A stretch of 13,294 bases of DNA from Anaerolineae bacterium (GTDB taxonomy: Bacteria; Chloroflexota; Anaerolineae; Aggregatilineales; Phototrophicaceae), in NCBI GenBank assembly GCA_020848855.1, contig JADLHH010000357.1:1-13294 (forward strand), read 5' to 3'. The number at the start of each line of letters is the position of its first letter. Position 1 is the stretch's first letter. Below, one piece after another: positions 1 through 6,309 of this stretch. The position numbers and the translations under genes were made by a program. The notes below the pieces were generated by a model. It had not been told where the DNA came from. It saw only the letters and a list, made by a program, of their open reading frames with translations, and ran no database searches.

Positions 1-532
1 GCGGAGTCTTTAACGCGGCTATCAGAAAGTCGACTGCCGAGCGTTCCAGCAGGTACATATCCGGGCGGTCGTCCACCAGGGCGTAATAGGCATCGCTGGT
101 GGGTGTGCGGTAGCCAACCGCCACCGCATGGATGCCGTTGCTCACGACGATATCGACCGCCAGAATGCCTTCCGGCGTGAAGCCGTATGCCGCCTTGTCG
201 TCGCTCGCGCCCAGCGGAATCGTGCGGTGAAAGGGCAGCACGATCATTGTGCGGGCGATCAACTCGGCGGTGCTTGTGTTGAGCGTGCCGCTGCTGTCCG
301 GCGCGGTCCAGTTGCCGTCCGCGTCACGGGCAATCGTGAACGACTGACCCGTTTCCGGGCTGCGTAGGCGAATCGCCTGAATATCGTTGATCTGGATATC
401 GGTGAAAACACAGTACGAGCAGCTATTGTCGGCATTCAGATTCGTCGTCGGCTGGTTGTTCTGCATGAACAGCAGCGTCACCAGCGCGACGAATACGATC
501 AACAGGATCAGCAGGGTACGGCTGTTTTTCAT
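1..532 (-). CDS. DUF4340-like membrane-anchored protein of a Gld-type ABC locus (partial)
   Basis: The frame starts at ATG 532-530 and is open for 177 codons to the window edge, so the C-terminal part is missing. Residues 1-4 are polar or basic (MKNS), followed by one hydrophobic helix at about 6-23. This indicates an N-terminal anchor with the rest outside the cytoplasm. The following sequence has short beta-like stretches, a G-N-W turn and repeated 'DIQINDIQAIRL' character, which resembles DUF4340 proteins that often sit beside GldG-like genes. No lipobox is seen. A C-S-Y-C pair (residues 38-41) lies just after the anchor; its role is unknown. The start lies 13 bases after the stop of the GldG-like gene, so the two are probably co-transcribed. 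Function is unproven; a role as an accessory subunit of the neighbouring ABC system is inferred from context. The DUF4340 assignment is by resemblance only. Confidence 0.7.
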   Translation of the reverse strand, partial: MKNSRTLLILLIVFVALVTLLFMQNNQPTTNLNADNSCSYCVFTDIQINDIQAIRLRSPETGQSFTIARDADGNWTAPDSSGTLNTSTAELIARTMIVLPFHRTIPLGASDDKAAYGFTPEGILAVDIVVSNGIHAVAVGYRTPTSDAYYALVDDRPDMYLLERSAVDFLIAALKTP

Positions 533-545
533 CGCTCGATGTCCA

Positions 546-2186
546 TCAGCGCCGCACCCGCCGCATCCAGATCGCCACGCCGGTGACCAGCACCGCGCCG
601 GGCATCAGAATCACGGTCAGGAAGGTGATCAGGTCGAGCGTCTGCGTGCTGACGAAGATCAGCGGCGAGCCGACGCCGTAAAGCTGCGGCGCGAAGGTGA
701 TCTGCTCCCCCAGCCCGGTCAGCCACGCCATGCTATCAGTGAACAGGACGCCGTTGCCGCCGGACAGTATCAGCCCGTTGCTGACGAAATCGCTGTCGCC
801 GATCAGAACGATGCGCGCGCCCGTCGTCTGGTTGCTCGACCAGACGACCGTCGTCAGCGGACCGGGAACATCCACGTCGGCGTCGTAACGATAGGTATTG
901 GTCTCGCCCAGCGTCCGCAGATCGGTTTCGCCGTAGCTCTGCTCGGAAGACAGGATCACCTGCCCGTTGGCGATATTCGCGGGCGCGTTTTCCAGATTGA
1001 CTTCGAGCGCGCGCGCGACCCGGAACATGGTCGGGTTCTGGGCGGGGTCGAGCCGCGCACCCAGATCGGTATCCGAGAATACGTAAGCGCTCATAGCATC
1101 GAGCGCGGTCGCCCCGCTGAACCCCGGATCGACCACCGCCATGTCGAGTGCGCGGATGCCGTAATTCGCCCACAGGTACTGGTTGAAATTGCCGTCCTGC
1201 TTCAGAAATGGGTTGTCGTTGAACAGCACGTCCGCCAGCAGCAGCAGCGTCCCGCCGCGCAGCAGGTAGCGGTCGAGCACGCGAATCTGGTCGTCGGTGA
1301 AGTCGCTCAGCGGGCGGGCGAACACCACCGTCGCCGCGTTATTAGGGATGTCGCCGTCCTGCGCCGCGAGGTCGGCGAGGCTCAGCGGATAGGTGACCAG
1401 CCCGCTTTCGCGCACGCCGTTATTGATGCCGGAGATGCCTTCCTGTGTACTATCCTGCGGGTCGCGCTCGCCGTCGCCTACGTCGAAGTAGACGGTCAGC
1501 GTCCCGGCGATCAGCAGGCGAGAGAGCGCCTGCGTCATGTCGCGCTCCTGCTGGTCGCCGCGCGGCACGCGGGCAAGCGTGGCGAAGTTGGTCGATTTCT
1601 CGGCGTCGTCATTGACGTACGACACGAACACCTGCGCGTCTTCGGTGACGCCGTAATACTGCGCCAGCGCCGGCTGCTCGTCCGGGTCGATGTACTGCCG
1701 CGAGATCAAGCCGTTGGTGGCGGTTTCGTACAGCCGGAAGAACGCGTCGTCGATTTCGCGCTGCGCCAGCGCCCGCGACGAATAGAAGCCGGTGATGCGG
1801 ATCGGGCGGGAGACGCGCTGCAGCACGCGCTCGGTTTCGCTGCTGAGCGTGTAGCGCTGGGCGATGGTCATGTCGAGCGTGAGGGCGGCGCGCTGGAGCA
1901 GCAGATACACCAGCGCCGTGATGCCGATCAGCAGCAGCGTCGAAAAGACGGCGGTCGTGCTGCGCCGCGCCTGCCGCCCGGTGACGAAGCTGGCGAATTC
2001 GCGCGGGGACATGACCGCCCACAGCGCGATCCCCAGCACGCCCACGCCCAGCACGACGCCGACGTAGGCTGTGACTGAACCCTGCCAGATGAGTGCCAGC
2101 ACGCCGACCAGCAGCGCCGCGCCGCCGACGAAGCTGGCAGCCTGTCCGATATTTCTACGGGTGATGATGATCGAGTCGCGTCGCAT
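546..2186 (-). CDS. GldG-like ABC transporter auxiliary membrane protein
   Basis: This 546-residue protein resembles the GldG / ABC-transporter auxiliary family (PF09822 type). Three hydrophobic segments lie near the N-terminus (about 16-34, 40-58 and 78-96). A large, mostly soluble alpha/beta region follows, then one C-terminal helix (about 517-541) and a basic tail ending MRRVRR. The segment IGDSDFVSN at about 462-470 matches the 'G-[DE]-S-[DN]-F' turn common in this family. In known Gld systems the protein works with an ABC ATPase (GldA) and permease (GldF); the transported substrate is not established. ATG 2186-2184 is chosen because it overlaps the permease stop by one base (TGATG) and gives a natural N-terminus. 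The same frame is open further upstream, but that part translates into Arg/His/Ala-rich sequence typical of a shadow of the permease gene. Gliding should not be inferred, since such loci occur widely in non-gliding bacteria. Confidence 0.85.
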   Translation of the reverse strand: MRRDSIIITRRNIGQAASFVGGAALLVGVLALIWQGSVTAYVGVVLGVGVLGIALWAVMSPREFASFVTGRQARRSTTAVFSTLLLIGITALVYLLLQRAALTLDMTIAQRYTLSSETERVLQRVSRPIRITGFYSSRALAQREIDDAFFRLYETATNGLISRQYIDPDEQPALAQYYGVTEDAQVFVSYVNDDAEKSTNFATLARVPRGDQQERDMTQALSRLLIAGTLTVYFDVGDGERDPQDSTQEGISGINNGVRESGLVTYPLSLADLAAQDGDIPNNAATVVFARPLSDFTDDQIRVLDRYLLRGGTLLLLADVLFNDNPFLKQDGNFNQYLWANYGIRALDMAVVDPGFSGATALDAMSAYVFSDTDLGARLDPAQNPTMFRVARALEVNLENAPANIANGQVILSSEQSYGETDLRTLGETNTYRYDADVDVPGPLTTVVWSSNQTTGARIVLIGDSDFVSNGLILSGGNGVLFTDSMAWLTGLGEQITFAPQLYGVGSPLIFVSTQTLDLITFLTVILMPGAVLVTGVAIWMRRVRR

Positions 2187-2908
2187 CAGCGCCACCGGTT
2201 GGATTCGACGATGCGCACGGTGATGAACAGCGCGACCGCGATCACGCCGGTATAGAAAGCGGCGTCCTCGGCGCGCAGCAGCCCGGTGGCGAACGAGGTC
2301 GAGAAATGCCCCTGCAGCGAGAGTGTCCGCACGAACCGGGCAATATCGATATTGGCGATCAAATCTCCCGCCTGGTCGCCCAGCCAGAACAGGATCAGCG
2401 TGACCATGCTCAGAAACGCGGCGACGATCTGGTTTTCGGTCAGCGCCGAAAACAGGATGCCGATTGCCAGCGTCGCGCCGCCGTACAGCCAGATGCCGAT
2501 ATAGGCGCTCACGGCGTGCCCGGTGTCCGGCACGGTGATCGCCAGCAGGATGAACTGGTACAGGAAGGTCAGCGCCAGCAGCACGCTGTAGTAGAACCAC
2601 GCTCCCAGAAACTTGCCGATTACGATGCTGGTATCCGAGACGGGCGCGGTCAGCAGCAGTTCGAGCGTGCCTTCGCGCCGCTCCTCGGCGAACAGCCGCA
2701 TGGTCAGCAGCGGAGCGAAGAACACCATCGTGAACGACATCACCACCGGCACCAGCGACGGGTCAGCAGCTTTCGTGCCCATGCTGATGGCGAGGTCGCG
2801 GTTGAACAGCACGCCGGTCAGCAGCAGCGTGGCGGCGGCGATGACATACGCGAACGGCGAGGTGAGGTACTGCCCGATTTCGCGTCGAAAGACGATCACA
2901 GCAGGCAC
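2186..2908 (-). CDS. ABC-2 type permease, GldF-like
   Basis: The 240-residue integral membrane protein has about six hydrophobic segments (roughly 18-35, 52-73, 98-120, 135-155, 160-178 and 215-233). It carries the GldF/ABC-2 signatures 'REIGQYLTSPFAYV' near the N-terminus and 'PLLTMRLFAEERREGTLELL' around residues 66-85, the cytoplasmic coupling region that contacts the ATPase. I place the start at GTG 2908-2906, because GGGGGA at 2920-2915 then sits six bases upstream as a ribosome binding site. TTG 2914-2912 is also in frame, but it would touch that site. The gene follows the ATPase with almost no gap and its stop overlaps the start of the GldG-like gene, so the subunits are probably translated together. 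The family is confident; the substrate is unknown. Confidence 0.88.
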   Translation of the reverse strand: MPAVIVFRREIGQYLTSPFAYVIAAATLLLTGVLFNRDLAISMGTKAADPSLVPVVMSFTMVFFAPLLTMRLFAEERREGTLELLLTAPVSDTSIVIGKFLGAWFYYSVLLALTFLYQFILLAITVPDTGHAVSAYIGIWLYGGATLAIGILFSALTENQIVAAFLSMVTLILFWLGDQAGDLIANIDIARFVRTLSLQGHFSTSFATGLLRAEDAAFYTGVIAVALFITVRIVESNRWR

Positions 2909-2910
2909 AA

Positions 2911-3822
2911 TCAATCCCCCACGATTTCGAGAAAGATCGATTCGAGCGACGAGGTCACGCTGCGCATTTCCAGCAGCTTGTATCCGGCGCTGATCACCTG
3001 CGCCGAAATTTCCCCGCGAACGTCGACGTTGGGCTTGGCGTGGACGACGAAACCACTGCCGTCATCCGCGACGCTTTCCACGCCGGGGATTGCTTGCAGC
3101 AGGTCGCTCGCTTTTGCTCTGGACGCGCCGCCAATCTCGACGTAGAGCGCCGCGCCGGGCTGGAGCTTGCGGCGCAGGTCGGCGGGCTTGCCCTGCGCGA
3201 CGATTTTGCCCTTGTCCATGATCAGCACGCGGTCGCAGACCTGTTCGGCTTCGGTGAGGATGTGCGTACTGAACAGCACGGTATGATCCGCGCCCAGCGC
3301 GCGCACGCTCTCGCGCACTTCGATCACCTGCTGCGGGTCGATGCCGATGGTCGGCTCGTCGAGGATGATCACGGGCGGGTTGTGAACCAGCGCCTGTGCC
3401 AAGCCGAGCCGCTGGCGCAAGCCCTTCGACAGGTGGCGGATCAGCATGTCCCGGCGGTCGGTGAGCTGGAAGCGTTCGAGCGACGCATCGACCTGTTCCC
3501 TGACGCCGTTCACGCCGCGCAGCTTCGCCCAGAACGTCACGTAGGCGTGTACGGTCATGTCCGGGTAGACGGGCACGCGCTCCGGCAGGTAGCCGACGCT
3601 GCGCCGCGCTTCCATCGAATCGTCAACCACGTCGTGCCCGGCGACTTTTGCTCTGCCTTCGGTCGGCGGCATGAAGCCGGTCAGCATCCGCATGGTCGTG
3701 GTTTTGCCCGCGCCGTTCGGTCCGAGCAGCCCGACGACTTCGCCGCGTTTGGCTTTGAAGCTGATATGGTCGACGGCGAGGTGATTGCCGTAGCGTTTGG
3801 TCAGGTTGGAGACTTCGATCAT
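2911..3822 (-). CDS. ABC transporter ATP-binding protein, GldA-like
   Basis: This 303-residue protein has a complete nucleotide-binding domain: Walker A GPNGAGKT (34-41), signature LSKGLRQR (131-138), Walker B VIILDEP (151-157) and the switch histidine in FSTH (residue 187). The LSKG signature, in place of LSGGQ, together with the YLPE segment (78-81), is typical of the GldA/CcmA-like branch that drives ABC-2 permeases. Residues from about 220 form the C-terminal extension seen in this group. It presumably energises the permease encoded immediately downstream, acting on the cytoplasmic face of the membrane. ATG 3822-3820 is the natural start, one residue before the conserved 'IEVSNLTKRYG' beginning; no strong ribosome binding site is evident before it. 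It is the first gene of the minus-strand operon and is transcribed away from the arginine operon. Confidence 0.92.
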   Translation of the reverse strand: MIEVSNLTKRYGNHLAVDHISFKAKRGEVVGLLGPNGAGKTTTMRMLTGFMPPTEGRAKVAGHDVVDDSMEARRSVGYLPERVPVYPDMTVHAYVTFWAKLRGVNGVREQVDASLERFQLTDRRDMLIRHLSKGLRQRLGLAQALVHNPPVIILDEPTIGIDPQQVIEVRESVRALGADHTVLFSTHILTEAEQVCDRVLIMDKGKIVAQGKPADLRRKLQPGAALYVEIGGASRAKASDLLQAIPGVESVADDGSGFVVHAKPNVDVRGEISAQVISAGYKLLEMRSVTSSLESIFLEIVGD

Positions 3823-3974
3823 GTAGGTTCGTTGCTGCAGGGGCGCCGGTGCAACGCTCGGTTGCCTTGGTTCGCCCTACGAATGATTTTATCCCTGCTG
3901 CTTATTGTACATGCGGATGCTGCTGCCGAGACGAAAGAGCGTCAAACACGGGTAAAAGTCTCTGTACAAATCCG

Positions 3975-4003
3975 TTGACAATCCCGCCCGAATCGTCTAC
4001 ACT
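3975..4003 (+). promoter_or_regulatory. Sigma-70 type promoter of the arginine operon
   Basis: TTGACA at 3975-3980 is a perfect -35 hexamer. After a spacer of exactly 17 bases comes TACACT at 3998-4003, which matches four of six positions of TATAAT. Initiation would fall near 4010, leaving an untranslated stretch of only about 24 bases before the leader peptide ATG at 4034. The position, just ahead of an arginine-codon leader and a terminator, supports it as the operon promoter. The start site is inferred, not measured. Confidence 0.75.
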
Positions 4004-4033
4004 GAATGCCGATCTCTGAGTGGAAATACAATC

Positions 4034-4129
4034 ATGTGTGTTGATCTGGCTTTACAGCCGAATTGCCCGCGTCGCCGCCGCAGCCGTCGCCCGCAGACCC
4101 ACGAGGTCGAGCCGGGATTTTTGCGTTAG
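4034..4129 (+). CDS. Arginine-rich leader peptide of the arg operon
   Basis: This 31-codon frame begins with ATG 4034 and ends with TAG 4127-4129. A modest ribosome binding site, GAGTGGA (4018-4024), lies nine bases upstream. Residues 12-20 read PRRRRSRRP, so six of seven consecutive codons (13-19, at 4070-4090) are arginine, written CGT CGC CGC CGC AGC CGT CGC. A seventh arginine is the last residue. The peptide itself probably has no function: in attenuation leaders the act of translation is the sensor. It lies 24 bases after the predicted transcription start and about 40 bases before an intrinsic terminator, and the first downstream structural gene makes an arginine precursor. A chance GC-rich run is the alternative, but the promoter, terminator and antiterminator around it argue against that. 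Confidence 0.75.
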   Translation: MCVDLALQPNCPRRRRSRRPQTHEVEPGFLR

Positions 4130-4165
4130 CGGCGATCTAAGCAGATCAACGAGAGACGCGAACCC

Positions 4166-4205
4166 AGCCCCTGACCTCGAAACGCGAGGCAGGGGTTTTT
4201 GTTTG
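4166..4205 (+). terminator. Intrinsic terminator of the arg leader (attenuator)
   Basis: CCCCTG (4168-4173) pairs with CAGGGG (4190-4195), and CCTCG (4175-4179) pairs with CGAGG (4185-4189). A4174 is bulged and the loop is AAACG. The 11 GC-rich pairs are followed by TTTTTGTTTG (4196-4205), a typical Rho-independent release tract. It stands 164 bases before argC, between the promoter and the first structural gene, which fits an attenuator and not the end of a transcription unit. Confidence 0.88.
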
Positions 4206-4212
4206 AAAGATC

Positions 4213-4356
4213 GTGCTGAGTACTGAGCGATGAGTGCTGAGTGAAAAGACCAGGCGTGTGAACCGAGCGGCAGGTTGCTGAAGCGGGTCATATATAGTGA
4301 ACCGTTCTTGACTCAGTACTCAGCACGCAACCGAAGGTTGCCCAGCACTCGGTACT
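4213..4356. repeat. Heptad-type inverted repeat, spacer upstream of argC
   Basis: The left arm consists of 7-base units GTGCTGA, GTACTGA, GCGATGA, GTGCTGA (4213-4240). The right arm includes ACTCAGT and ACTCAGC (4311-4324). GTGCTGAGTACTGAG at 4213-4227 is a perfect 15-base inverted match to 4312-4326. A separate small hairpin, GCAACC-GAA-GGTTGC, sits at 4327-4341. CAGCACTC (4343-4350) is complementary to 4232-4239. The element ends three bases before the argC ribosome binding site (AGGAG, 4359-4363), so its folding could affect argC translation; that is only a possibility. Confidence 0.8.
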
Positions 4357-4368
4357 ATAGGAGCAAAG

Positions 4369-5379
4369 ATGGAAGAGAACCAGCAAATCAAAGTCGGAGT
4401 GTACGGCGCGTCAGGATACGCCGGGCAGGATGTGGTCGAAATCCTGTCGAAGCACCCGTGCGCCGACGTGGTGTTCGCCACGTCCAGCACCTACGCCGGG
4501 CAGGATGTGCCGTTTTCCGACCTGAAATACATCCCGCACGACACTGCGCCGATGGATCAGGTCGATGTTGTGTTTCTGGCGCTGCCGCACGGTGTTTCGG
4601 CGAAGGTGGCGAAGCAGGCGCTCGATGTGGGCGCGCGGGTGGTCGATTTGTCGGCGGATTTCCGGCTCGATACGCCCGAAAGCTACCAGCAGTGGTACAG
4701 CCACCCGCATCCTTTCCCCGATATGCTGCCTGTTCCCTACGGATTACCCGAAATCAACCGCGACAAGCTGCGCGACGTAAAGCTGGTTGCCGCGCCGGGC
4801 TGCTACCCAACAACCACCATCCTCGGCGTGTACCCGCTGCTCAAGGCGGGTTGGCTCCAGCCGGGGCATCCGGTGATTGTCGATGCCTAGTCCGGCGTTA
4901 GCGGAGCGGGGCGCGACCCCAAGCCGCACCTGCATTTTGTCGAGGTCTACGGCAATTTCTCGCCCTACAGCGTTGGGCGGTCGCACCGGCACGTCGGCGA
5001 AATCGAGCAGGAGATGCAGAAGGTCGACCCGAACGTCGGCGAACTGATCTTCACGCCGCACCTGCTGCCTGTGGATCGCGGGTTGATGGCGAGCATTTAT
5101 GTGCCGCTTGCCGACGGGCATACCAGCAGCGAAGCCCAGGCGCTCTACGAAGCCACCTACGCCGGCGAGCCGCTGGTCAGGGTGCTGCCCGCCGGGCAAC
5201 TGGCGACGCTCAAGCATGTCGTTCGCAATAACACCTGCGCCATCAGCGTCATCGCGCCGACTGAGCGCTTCGTCCACATCACCAGCGTCACCGACAACCT
5301 GCGTAAGGGGGCGGCGGGGCAGGCGGTGCAGGACTTCAACCTGATGTTCGGCTTGCCGGAAACGATGGGGCTGATTTGA
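4369..5379 (+). pseudogene. argC: argC, N-acetyl-gamma-glutamyl-phosphate reductase, interrupted by an in-frame amber codon
   Basis: ArgC reduces N-acetylglutamyl phosphate with NADPH in the cytoplasm, the third step to ornithine. The frame starts at ATG 4369 with AGGAG five bases upstream. It has the Rossmann nucleotide-binding turn GASGYAG (13-19), the catalytic cysteine in APGCYPTT (Cys145) and the SHRH-VGEIEQ segment (from 205) with the conserved histidine. Codon 174 is TAG (4888-4890), in the motif that reads V-D-A-K-S-G-V-S-G-A-G-R in many ArgC proteins; AAG to TAG is a one-base change. Beyond it the same frame continues intact through the C-terminal half to TGA 5377-5379, for 336 codons before the stop, the normal family length. 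The truncated 173-residue product would lack most of the substrate-binding domain. The gene may be truly broken, read through, or wrong by one base. TAG is a normal stop elsewhere here (argB, argJ), so code reassignment is unlikely. Confidence 0.9.
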
Positions 5380-5386
5380 GTAAACG

Positions 5387-5466
5387 AAGTTAAAAGTAGA
5401 AAGTTAAAAGGAAGATGCCCTTTTACAGCGGTTACTTTTAACTGTCTCTACTTTCAACTTTTAACT
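5387..5466. repeat. Heptad-type inverted repeat, argC-argB spacer
   Basis: The left arm is AAGTTAA, AAGTAGA, AAGTTAA, AAGGAAG (5387-5414), a 7-base period. The right arm has ACT motifs at 5434, 5441, 5450, 5457 and 5464, again mostly seven apart. Bases 5388-5404 pair with 5450-5466 with one mismatch in 17, and AGTTAAAAG (5402-5410) pairs exactly with 5435-5443, giving a long hairpin with a small bulge. It is AT-rich, unlike the flanking genes. The argB ribosome binding site (GGAG, 5472-5475) follows directly. Confidence 0.82.
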
Positions 5467-5481
5467 GAAGCGGAGCGATGC

Positions 5482-6231
5482 ATGACGATTGTCATCAAAA
5501 TTGGCGGGCACGAAATTGACAGCCCGGACGTGCTGGCAGAATTCGCGCAGATTATCCACGATCTGAGCGCGCCGACGATCATCGTACACGGCGGCGGCAA
5601 GGAAATTTCGACGCTCCAGCAGCGGTTGAACATCGAGCCGCACTTTGTCGATGGCGTGCGCGTCACTGACGCCGACTCGCTGGCGCTGGTCGAGATGGTG
5701 CTGTGCGGCACGGTCAACAAACGGCTGGTTCGCACGTTGGTCAACGCCGGCGTCAACGCCGTCGGCTTGAGCGGCGTCGATGGCGGCACGATCAGCGCGG
5801 CAAAGCTCTATCATGAAGCGGTCGATATGGGCTTCACTGGCGAAGTCACGGCGATCCGTGTTGACCTGCTGTTGAACCTGCTGGAACTCGGCATCACGCC
5901 TGTCCTCGCGCCGATCTGTCTGGGCGCGGACAACAATTTCAACGTCAACGCCGACCACGTCGCCGGGGCGGTCGCGGCGGCGGTCGAAGCCGAGCGGCTG
6001 GTGTTTCTGTCGAACGTCGAAGGTGTGCTGAAAGATGGTGAACGTATCGAAAAGCTGACGCCGGAGCAGGCGGAAGCGCTGATCGCCAACGGCACGATCT
6101 TCGGCGGCATGATCCCGAAGGTGCGCACGGCGCTGGGCGCGCTCGACGCCGACGTGTCGCAGGCAGTCATCACCAATCTGGACGGGCTGCGCAGCGACGG
6201 CGGCACGGTATTTGCGAAAGAAAGCATTTAG
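5482..6231 (+). CDS. argB: Acetylglutamate kinase
   Basis: ArgB phosphorylates N-acetylglutamate with ATP, the second step to ornithine, in the cytoplasm. The 249-residue protein has the amino-acid kinase fold signatures: the phosphate-binding Lys6 and Gly8-Gly9 (VIKIGG), VHGGGK (35-40), the substrate-binding FVDGVRVTD stretch, NFNVNADHVAGA, and FGGMIPKV near the C-terminus. ATG 5482 is preceded by GGAG (5472-5475), six bases away. The kinase core begins only a few residues after the start, so the N-terminal helix that mediates hexamer formation and arginine inhibition in arginine-sensitive enzymes is absent. This resembles the short, arginine-insensitive E. coli type. The GLSGVDGG segment also occurs in LysZ-type kinases, but argJ nearby favours the acetylated arginine pathway. 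It ends in TAG, which overlaps the first base of the next repeat. Confidence 0.95.
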   Translation: MTIVIKIGGHEIDSPDVLAEFAQIIHDLSAPTIIVHGGGKEISTLQQRLNIEPHFVDGVRVTDADSLALVEMVLCGTVNKRLVRTLVNAGVNAVGLSGVDGGTISAAKLYHEAVDMGFTGEVTAIRVDLLLNLLELGITPVLAPICLGADNNFNVNADHVAGAVAAAVEAERLVFLSNVEGVLKDGERIEKLTPEQAEALIANGTIFGGMIPKVRTALGALDADVSQAVITNLDGLRSDGGTVFAKESI

Positions 6232-6293
6232 CTATCAGCTTTCAGCAATCAGCGAAAGAAAAAGCTGAGAGCTGACCGCTGATGACTGATAGC
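6231..6293. repeat. Heptad-type inverted repeat, argB-HNH spacer
   Basis: The left arm GCTATCA, GCTTTCA, GCAATCA (6231-6251) and right arm TGAGAGC, TGACCGC, TGATGAC, TGATAGC (6266-6293) are both built of 7-base units and are roughly inverse to each other. The ends match exactly: GCTATCAG (6231-6238) with CTGATAGC (6286-6293). The element begins on the last base of the argB stop codon and ends just before the ribosome binding site of the next gene. Confidence 0.8.
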
Positions 6294-6309
6294 CAAGAGG
6301 ATTTTTGTC

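Larger units (their letters stand above)
4010..4205 (+). promoter_or_regulatory. Predicted arginine-responsive transcription attenuator (leader RNA)
   Basis: The leader RNA combines an arginine-rich leader frame (4034-4129), an intrinsic terminator (4166-4205) and an antiterminator option. CGAGGTC at 4102-4108 is exactly complementary to GACCTCG at 4173-4179, which contains the upper 5' arm of the terminator. CGAGG at 4102-4106 is thus a copy of the terminator 3' arm (4185-4189). Expected behaviour: when charged arginyl-tRNA is scarce, the ribosome stalls on the arginine codons (4070-4090). 4102-4108 stays free to pair with 4173-4179, the terminator cannot form and argC onward is transcribed. 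When arginine is plentiful the ribosome moves on and the terminator folds. Other visible complementarities are 4096-4099 with 4105-4108 (may re-sequester the antiterminator), 4072-4078 with 4129-4135, and 4068-4073 with 4155-4160. The mechanism is inferred from known his/trp/leu leaders; the pairings are read directly. Confidence 0.75.
3823..4368. other. Divergent intergenic control region
   Basis: This 546-base gap separates the minus-strand ABC operon from the plus-strand arginine operon. The part from 3823 to about 3974 must hold the promoter of the ABC operon, but I see only a possible minus-strand -10 (TACAAT, complement of 3904-3909) without a good -35. From 3975 on it holds the promoter, leader peptide and attenuator described separately. 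From 4213 to 4356 it holds a heptad-type inverted repeat that ends just before the argC ribosome binding site. Confidence 0.8.

Noticed and set aside
387..2078. Long plus-strand open frame opposite the GldG-like gene
   Set aside because: Its translation is rich in Arg, His and Gln with no recognisable domain, as expected for the antisense of a GC-rich gene. The minus-strand protein is family-like.
2187..2600. N-terminal extension of the GldG-like frame up to 2600 on the minus strand
   Set aside because: The added part is Arg/His-rich shadow translation of the permease gene. The start overlapping the permease stop at 2186 gives a normal family length.
3904..3909. Minus-strand -10 (TACAAT) for the ABC operon
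   Set aside because: No acceptable -35 lies 16-18 bases upstream on that strand, so it is not listed as a promoter.
4020..4226. Plus-strand frame from GTG 4020 overlapping the leader
   Set aside because: It reads through the terminator hairpin, has no conserved features and lacks a placed ribosome binding site. The ATG 4034 frame with the arginine run is the better reading.
4308..4336. Possible second promoter (TTGACT at 4308-4313) close to argC
   Set aside because: No -10-like sequence occurs at the right distance, and the hexamer partly falls inside the inverted repeat.
4888..4890. Reassignment of TAG to an amino acid in this organism
   Set aside because: argB (6229-6231) and argJ (9384-9386) end at TAG exactly where their families end, so TAG works as a stop here.
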